Assembly: GCA_017560305.1 (NCBI GenBank)
Contig: JAFYOF010000105.1
Location: forward strand, 1-10,448
DNA from: Alistipes sp.
GTDB lineage: Bacteria > Bacteroidota > Bacteroidia > Bacteroidales > Rikenellaceae
Reading direction: 5' to 3'
Length of the DNA: 10,448 nucleotides
The notes beneath the pieces are model-generated. The model saw nothing but the letters and a program-made list of their open reading frames with translations. It was not told the origin of the DNA and did no database searches. Positions 5,449 to 10,448 of this stretch are shown in pieces (position 1 is the first letter of the stretch; every line of letters begins with the position of its first letter). The position numbers and the translations under genes were made by a program.

Positions 5449-5468
5449 TTTATGTAAATTATACTCGT

Positions 5469-8288
5469 ATGACAACCCAGAGTGAAGCAGCATTAGAAGA
5501 GGGTTTAATAAAAACTCTTGTTGAGAATAGTTATGAGCGTGTAGTTATCAAGGAGGAGGATAACCTTCGAGAAAACTTCAAGCGACAATTAGAGAAGCAC
5601 AACCGTAAAGAGTTGGAGCTTCATGGTCGCACATCGTTTACCGAGGCAGAATTCGACCGTATCCTGCTTCATTTGGAGGGCGGTACTCGCTTTGAAAAAG
5701 CGAAGAAGCTGCGTGATCTGTACACTTTGCAAACCGATGATGGGGAGAATATCTGGGTTGAATTTCTCAATACCAAAAAGTGGTGTCAGAACGAGTTCCA
5801 AGTTGCTAATCAGATAACTGTTGAAGGCCGTAAGAAATGTCGCTACGATGTTACAATCTTAATTAACGGACTTCCATTGGTTCAGATTGAATTGAAGAAG
5901 AGGGGTGTTGAGTTAAAGCAGGCTTATAACCAAGTTCAACGATATCATAAGACTTCGTTCCACGGCTTATTTGATTACATACAAATTTTCGTTATTTCAA
6001 ATGGAGTAAATACTCGCTATTTTGCTAATAATCCGAATGGTGGATATAAATTTACTTTTAATTGGACGGACAAGAATAATAATCCGTTTAATGATTTAAA
6101 TATGTTTGCTAACTTCTTCTTTGACAAGTGTACTCTTGGAAAGATTATTAGCAAATACATAGTCTTGCATGAAGGCGATAAGGCTTTGATGGTATTGAGG
6201 CCATATCAATATTATGCTGTTGAGGAGATTATTAACCGTGTGGAAAATACGAATAAGGACGGTTATATATGGCATACTACAGGTGCAGGTAAGACACTCA
6301 CTTCATTTAAAGCAGCACAACTTGTTTCAGAAATTGATGGCATTGACAAGGTGATGTTTGTCGTTGACCGGCACGACCTCGATACACAAACTCAATCGGA
6401 GTACGAGGCTTTTGAACCAGGAGCTGTGGATAATACTGATAACACTTACGAGCTTATCAAGCGATTAAGTGGAAATTCTAAAATCATCATCACTACAATA
6501 CAGAAACTCAATTGTGCTGTTACCCGTGATTATTACAATAAGCATTTGCAAGATGTCAAGAATAAAAAGGTTGTGATGATTTTTGACGAATGCCATCGAA
6601 GCCATTTTGGTGATTGTCATAAAAACATAGTTGGTTTCTTCAAAAATCTTCAAATATTTGGATTCACAGGAACACCAATCTTTGTAGAGAATGCAAAGCA
6701 AGAACATACAACAGCGGAAGTCTTTGGCGAGTGCTTGCATAAATATATGATTAAAGACGCTATTGCGGATGAGAATGTTCTCGGTTTCTTGGTTGAGTAC
6801 TATGAAGGACAAAAGGATATTGATTTGGAGGCTGAAAGTAGAATGACAGAGATAGCTCAGTTTATTCTCAACAACTACAACAAATCAACATTTGATGGCG
6901 ATTTTAATGCCCTATTTGCTATTCAGTCAGTACCAATGCTACTGAAATACTACAAGATTTTTAAGTCGCTGAATCCCAAGATCAAGATAGGTGCAGTATT
7001 TACTTATGCAGCAAACGGAAGTCAAGACGACGAGCAAACAGGAATGAATCAGGGCTTTGCAAATGAAAGTGTTGCTTCAGATGAGCTGCAAATGATAATG
7101 GACGACTACAATACCAATTTTGGAACAGCCTTTACAACTGACAATTTCAGTGCATATTACGACGATGTAAACGAGCGTATGAAGAAGCGCAAGAAGGATA
7201 TGGAACCTCTTGACCTTTTGTTGGTTGTTGGTATGTTCCTTACAGGTTTTGATGCAAAAAAGCTCAATACGCTCTATGTTGATAAGAATCTAGAATACCA
7301 CGGTTTGTTGCAGGCGTTCAGTCGTACCAACCGAGTTTTGAACGAGAAGAAACGATTTGGTAAAGTCGTTTGTTTTCGCGATTTGAAGAATAAGGTTGAT
7401 GCCTCAATTAAGCTATTTAGCAATAATGAACCGAACGAATTTATTATTCGAGAGCCATATGAAAAGGTGAGAAAGGAACTTAACATTAAGATGATTGATT
7501 TTCTTGAGAAGTTCCCTAATCCTGCTTACATTGACTCATTACAGAGTGAATATGATAAAAGAAAGTTCATATTAGCTTTCAGAGAAATTATCAGAGGAAA
7601 GATTGAAGTTCAAATATACGAGGATTATAATGCAGACGATCCATATTTCATTATGTCCGAGCAAGAGTATATGGACTTCCGTAGTAAATATCTTGATATT
7701 ACAATAGGTGTTATTGATGACAAATCAGATTCTTCTGTAAACACAGTTGGTGAGCCTCCAATCGAATATGGTGATGCTAAGATTGAAGATATTGACTTCT
7801 GCTTGGAGCTTCTCCATAGCGATGTTATCAATGTGGCTTACATTCTCGCATTGATTGAGGACTTGAATCCAGATAGTGAGGACTACGACCAAAAACGTCA
7901 GCACATCCTTGATACGATGATTAAGGACGCAGGAATGCGTAGCAAGACTAAGTTGATCGACGGCTTCATCAAGCGTAATGTCGATAATGACAAGGCTGGC
8001 TTCCAGCGTGCCAAAGCCGATGGCTCTGTTGATTTGGAGGGTCGCTTGCGTGAGTATATTACTGAGGCAAAGAATCAAGCCATTGCAGACCTCGCAGAGT
8101 CTGAAGGTTTGAGCGCAGATGCTCTTGCAGAGTTCTTCCGAGAGTTCGACTACTTGCAGCGTGAGAAGGTCGAAATTGTGCAGGAGGCTATTAAACAGAA
8201 GAAGGTAGGCCTCGTTGAGAGACGCAACATATTAAAGCGTGTGATGGGTAAGCTCCGCGCGATTATCGAAACATTTAATTGGGACTAA
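5469..8288 (+). CDS. hsdR: Type I restriction enzyme, R subunit (HsdR)
   Basis: The 939-residue motor-nuclease subunit: with HsdM and HsdS it translocates DNA by ATP hydrolysis and cuts when the site is unmethylated. The N-terminal nuclease shows D127, E141-L-K143 (PD-(D/E)xK) and a following Q155xxxY159. The helicase part shows Walker A in HTTGAGKT (269-276), DECH (373-376), FTGTP (399-403), TGFDAKKLNTLYVDKN and QAFSRTNR (615-622). The C-terminal 200 residues are helical and should bind the methylase core. All catalytic residues are present and the length is near the family norm. The start MTTQSEAALEEGLI is typical. hsdM follows 14 bases after its stop. Base composition varies: by hand count 17 of 60 bases are G or C at 6001-6060 but 31 of 60 at 8101-8160, hinting at a mosaic gene. 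Confidence 0.96.
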   Translation: MTTQSEAALEEGLIKTLVENSYERVVIKEEDNLRENFKRQLEKHNRKELELHGRTSFTEAEFDRILLHLEGGTRFEKAKKLRDLYTLQTDDGENIWVEFLNTKKWCQNEFQVANQITVEGRKKCRYDVTILINGLPLVQIELKKRGVELKQAYNQVQRYHKTSFHGLFDYIQIFVISNGVNTRYFANNPNGGYKFTFNWTDKNNNPFNDLNMFANFFFDKCTLGKIISKYIVLHEGDKALMVLRPYQYYAVEEIINRVENTNKDGYIWHTTGAGKTLTSFKAAQLVSEIDGIDKVMFVVDRHDLDTQTQSEYEAFEPGAVDNTDNTYELIKRLSGNSKIIITTIQKLNCAVTRDYYNKHLQDVKNKKVVMIFDECHRSHFGDCHKNIVGFFKNLQIFGFTGTPIFVENAKQEHTTAEVFGECLHKYMIKDAIADENVLGFLVEYYEGQKDIDLEAESRMTEIAQFILNNYNKSTFDGDFNALFAIQSVPMLLKYYKIFKSLNPKIKIGAVFTYAANGSQDDEQTGMNQGFANESVASDELQMIMDDYNTNFGTAFTTDNFSAYYDDVNERMKKRKKDMEPLDLLLVVGMFLTGFDAKKLNTLYVDKNLEYHGLLQAFSRTNRVLNEKKRFGKVVCFRDLKNKVDASIKLFSNNEPNEFIIREPYEKVRKELNIKMIDFLEKFPNPAYIDSLQSEYDKRKFILAFREIIRGKIEVQIYEDYNADDPYFIMSEQEYMDFRSKYLDITIGVIDDKSDSSVNTVGEPPIEYGDAKIEDIDFCLELLHSDVINVAYILALIEDLNPDSEDYDQKRQHILDTMIKDAGMRSKTKLIDGFIKRNVDNDKAGFQRAKADGSVDLEGRLREYITEAKNQAIADLAESEGLSADALAEFFREFDYLQREKVEIVQEAIKQKKVGLVERRNILKRVMGKLRAIIETFNWD

Positions 8289-8302
8289 AAAAGTAAACAA
8301 AT

Positions 8303-9847
8303 ATGAGCGAAGAATTGCAGCAAAAACTCCGTACCCAGCTGTGGACGGTAGCCAACACCTTGCGTGGTAACATGTCGGCAGGTGACTTTATGTACTATAC
8401 ACTCGGATTCATCTTCTACAAATACTTGTCGGAGAAAATTGAGAAGAGTGCCGATGATATTCTCAAAGATGATGGTGTGTCGTTCAAGCAGGCTTGGGCC
8501 AGCAACGACGACGAGTTGAAGGAAGCTCTCAAAGAGGAGTGTATCCAGGATCTTGGCTATTTCGTTGAGCCAGAGTATTTGTACTCGACTATTATTTCGA
8601 TGATTGAGCACAAGGAGAATATTCTCCCAGCATTGGAGCGTTCGTTGAAGAAGATTGAAGATAGCACTATCGGTCAGGATAGTGAGGATGACTTTGGAGG
8701 TTTGTTCTCTGATATCGACCTTGCCTCTCCAAAACTCGGAAAAACTGCCGATGACAAGAATCGTCTTATTAGCGATGTACTTGTAAACCTGCAGGGCATT
8801 GACTTCGGTTTGAACGAGGCTGAGGATATTGACATCCTCGGTGATGCCTACGAGTATATGATTGGTCAGTTTGCTGCGGGTGCTGGTAAGAAGGCAGGCG
8901 AATTCTACACTCCGCAGGAGGTTAGTGAAATTCTCTCAGAGATTGTTATCACAGGCAAGACTCGCTTGAAATCTGTTTATGACCCTACTTGTGGTAGTGG
9001 CTCATTGTTGTTGCGTACTGCTCGTGGAGGCAACGCTGATGCTATTTTTGGACAGGAGAAGAATCCTACAACCTTCAACCTCTGCCGAATGAATATGTTG
9101 TTGCACGGTATTAAGTACAAGGACTTTGAAATCCACAATGGCGACACTCTCGAGAACGATGAGCTTGGCGAACAGCAGTTCGATGCTGTTGTTGCTAACC
9201 CTCCATTCTCGGCGGAGTGGACAGCAGCCGACAAGTTCAACAATGACGACCGTTTCAGCAAGGCTGGCGTTCTCGCTCCAAAGTCAAAGGCTGACTACGC
9301 ATTTATCCTCCATATGCTCTACCACCTTAACGATGGTGGTACTATGGCTTGCGTTGCTCCTCACGGTGTGTTGTTCCGCGGAGCTGCCGAGGGTAAGATT
9401 CGCAAATTCCTTATCGAGAAGAAGAACTATATCGATGCAATCATCGGTTTGCCTGCAAACATCTTCTATGGCACAAGTATCCCAACTTGTATCCTCGTAA
9501 TGAAGAAGTGCCGCCAGGAGGACGACAACATTCTCTTTATCGATGCCAGCAAGGAGTTTGAGAAGGTTAAGACACAAAACAAGCTCCGTCCAGAGCATAT
9601 TCAGAAGATTATCGATACCTATCGTAATCGTACAGAAATCGAGAAGTATAGCCACTGCGCAACCTTGAAGGAGATTGCGGAGAATGACTACAACCTCAAT
9701 ATCCCTCGCTATGTAGACACTTTCGAGGAAGAGGAAGAGATCGATATCCAGGCTGTAATGGCAGAGATTAAGGAGCTTGAAGCTAAGCGCACAGAACTCG
9801 ACGCACAGATCGAGGTATATTTGAAGGAATTGGGTATTGTTGAATAA
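8303..9847 (+). CDS. hsdM: Type I DNA methyltransferase, M subunit (HsdM)
   Basis: The 514-residue N6-adenine methyltransferase that uses S-adenosylmethionine; two copies join HsdS to form the methylase and, with HsdR, the restriction complex. Residues 1-130 are the helical HsdM N-terminal domain (QLWTVANTLRGNMSAGDFMY). The catalytic domain has EFYTP (200-204), the AdoMet-binding DPTCGSGS (227-234) and the catalytic NPPF (299-302). The end (about 475-514) is a charged coiled coil, usual in this group. No damage is visible. It starts 14 bases after hsdR and its stop shares one base with the first possible hsdS start (TAATG), so the three genes form one operon. Codon use is more GC-rich and even than in hsdS. 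Confidence 0.97.
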   Translation: MSEELQQKLRTQLWTVANTLRGNMSAGDFMYYTLGFIFYKYLSEKIEKSADDILKDDGVSFKQAWASNDDELKEALKEECIQDLGYFVEPEYLYSTIISMIEHKENILPALERSLKKIEDSTIGQDSEDDFGGLFSDIDLASPKLGKTADDKNRLISDVLVNLQGIDFGLNEAEDIDILGDAYEYMIGQFAAGAGKKAGEFYTPQEVSEILSEIVITGKTRLKSVYDPTCGSGSLLLRTARGGNADAIFGQEKNPTTFNLCRMNMLLHGIKYKDFEIHNGDTLENDELGEQQFDAVVANPPFSAEWTAADKFNNDDRFSKAGVLAPKSKADYAFILHMLYHLNDGGTMACVAPHGVLFRGAAEGKIRKFLIEKKNYIDAIIGLPANIFYGTSIPTCILVMKKCRQEDDNILFIDASKEFEKVKTQNKLRPEHIQKIIDTYRNRTEIEKYSHCATLKEIAENDYNLNIPRYVDTFEEEEEIDIQAVMAEIKELEAKRTELDAQIEVYLKELGIVE

Positions 9848-10448
9848 TGCATACAACTATGGCAACAGAAAACAACAATAAAAACCTCAATGTTCCAAAT
9901 TTGAGATTCCCAGAGTTTAGCGGGGAATGGGAACGATGTGCTCTGGGTGACATTACTGAAAACTTTAGCAGAAGGAACAAGGAAGAGATTCTCTACCCAA
10001 TGTTCTCCGTTACCAATAATAAAGGTTTTATCCCACAGTCTGAGCAATTTGAAGATCGTGAGATGGTCGGAGAGGATATTAAGGCATACAAGATTATCCA
10101 TAAAGATGATTTTGCATACAATCCAGCTCGTATAAATGTTGGATCAATTGCTAAATACAACGGAGAAAATCCTTGTATGATTAGTTCTTTGTATGTATGC
10201 TTTAAAACTACTCCCAAGATTGACAATGATTGGATGATGCAATTATTAAAAACTCCAAAGATGAACTTTTACTACAACATCAATGGAGAAGGTGGTGTTC
10301 GTGTATACTTGTTCTATCCTAATTTTGCTCGTATTAAAACTTCATATCCAACATTGCAAGAGCAACAAAAGATATCTTCATTTTTGTCTTTACTGGATGA
10401 GCGCATAGCTACCCAAATTAAAATCATTGAGAAGCTTGAATCCTTAAT
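9847..10448 (+). CDS. hsdS: Type I specificity subunit (HsdS), 3' end cut off
   Basis: The first 200 residues of the subunit that recognises DNA; the frame is open to the window end. It begins MHTTMATENNN; a second start at 9859 (MATENNN) is as likely. NLRFPEFSGEWE (18-29) is the usual opening of HsdS. Residues 30-165 form the first target-recognition domain (LGDITENFSRRN..., YNPARINVGSIA). PTLQEQQKISSFLSLLDERI (168-187) with the following helix is the conserved spacer helix. The second recognition domain and second helix are missing, outside the window. The first possible ATG overlaps the hsdM stop by one base. The recognition half-site cannot be read from sequence. The gene is richer in A and T than hsdM, as expected of a fast-exchanging specificity gene. 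Confidence 0.95.
   Translation, partial: MHTTMATENNNKNLNVPNLRFPEFSGEWERCALGDITENFSRRNKEEILYPMFSVTNNKGFIPQSEQFEDREMVGEDIKAYKIIHKDDFAYNPARINVGSIAKYNGENPCMISSLYVCFKTTPKIDNDWMMQLLKTPKMNFYYNINGEGGVRVYLFYPNFARIKTSYPTLQEQQKISSFLSLLDERIATQIKIIEKLESL

Noticed and set aside
6465..6812. Leftward ORF of 115 residues within hsdR
   Set aside because: Antisense to the helicase motifs of hsdR, with no domain of its own.
8977..9500. Further ORFs on both strands within hsdM
   Set aside because: Frame shadows of hsdM with serine- and leucine-rich composition and no family features.
9284..9856. Leftward ORF of 190 residues opposite hsdM
   Set aside because: It is long and leucine-rich, but hsdM has all its motifs here; complement of Glu/Lys-rich coding DNA commonly gives such open hydrophobic frames.

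Overview
The window looks like an accessory, defence-rich stretch of a Bacteroidales genome (Bacteroides, Prevotella or a relative). The coding DNA has low to moderate GC and the genes rarely show a Shine-Dalgarno sequence. Several starts are preceded by the Bacteroidetes promoter form (TAnnTTTG, once with TTTG exactly 20 bases upstream). The proteins also resemble Bacteroidales families. No rRNA, tRNA or CRISPR array is visible.

Layout. Positions 1-1066 hold no convincing gene. They are dense in short repeats: a cluster of GGGACAAA motifs (259-468), a cluster of GGTACAAA motifs (669-847), an 11-bp G-run array (918-987), inverted repeats and a hairpin terminator. Each motif cluster is followed by a GTAnnTTTG-like core, which suggests integrase attachment DNA or its scar. 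From 1068 a promoter leads into a rightward operon: a frame-broken gene (1104-1440), an unknown helical protein (1437-1979), a calcineurin-like metallophosphoesterase (1993-2757) and a small DUF6922-like protein (2791-3039). A strong hairpin (3041-3092) ends this operon and faces a leftward two-gene unit, a STAND/archaeal-type AAA ATPase (4626 to 3493) followed 3 bases later by an EVE-domain protein (3489 to 3091). A hairpin-rich gap and a VbhA/Fic-antitoxin-like gene without a Fic partner (5255 to 4950) come next. Rightward from 5469 is a type I restriction-modification operon: hsdR (complete), hsdM (complete) and hsdS (cut by the window end).

How it works together. HsdR, HsdM and HsdS would form a restriction-methylation complex, in which HsdS sets the recognised site, HsdM methylates adenine and HsdR translocates and cuts unmodified DNA. 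The neighbours fit a defence island. EVE domains bind modified bases and are known near or fused to restriction ATPases, so the ATPase-EVE pair is the best candidate here for an undescribed modified-DNA sensing unit. The metallophosphoesterase operon is a second uncharacterised cassette. The two small antitoxin-like genes lack recognisable toxins and may be remnants of toxin-antitoxin modules or may serve other genes. These functional links are inferred from context; family assignments come from visible motifs only.
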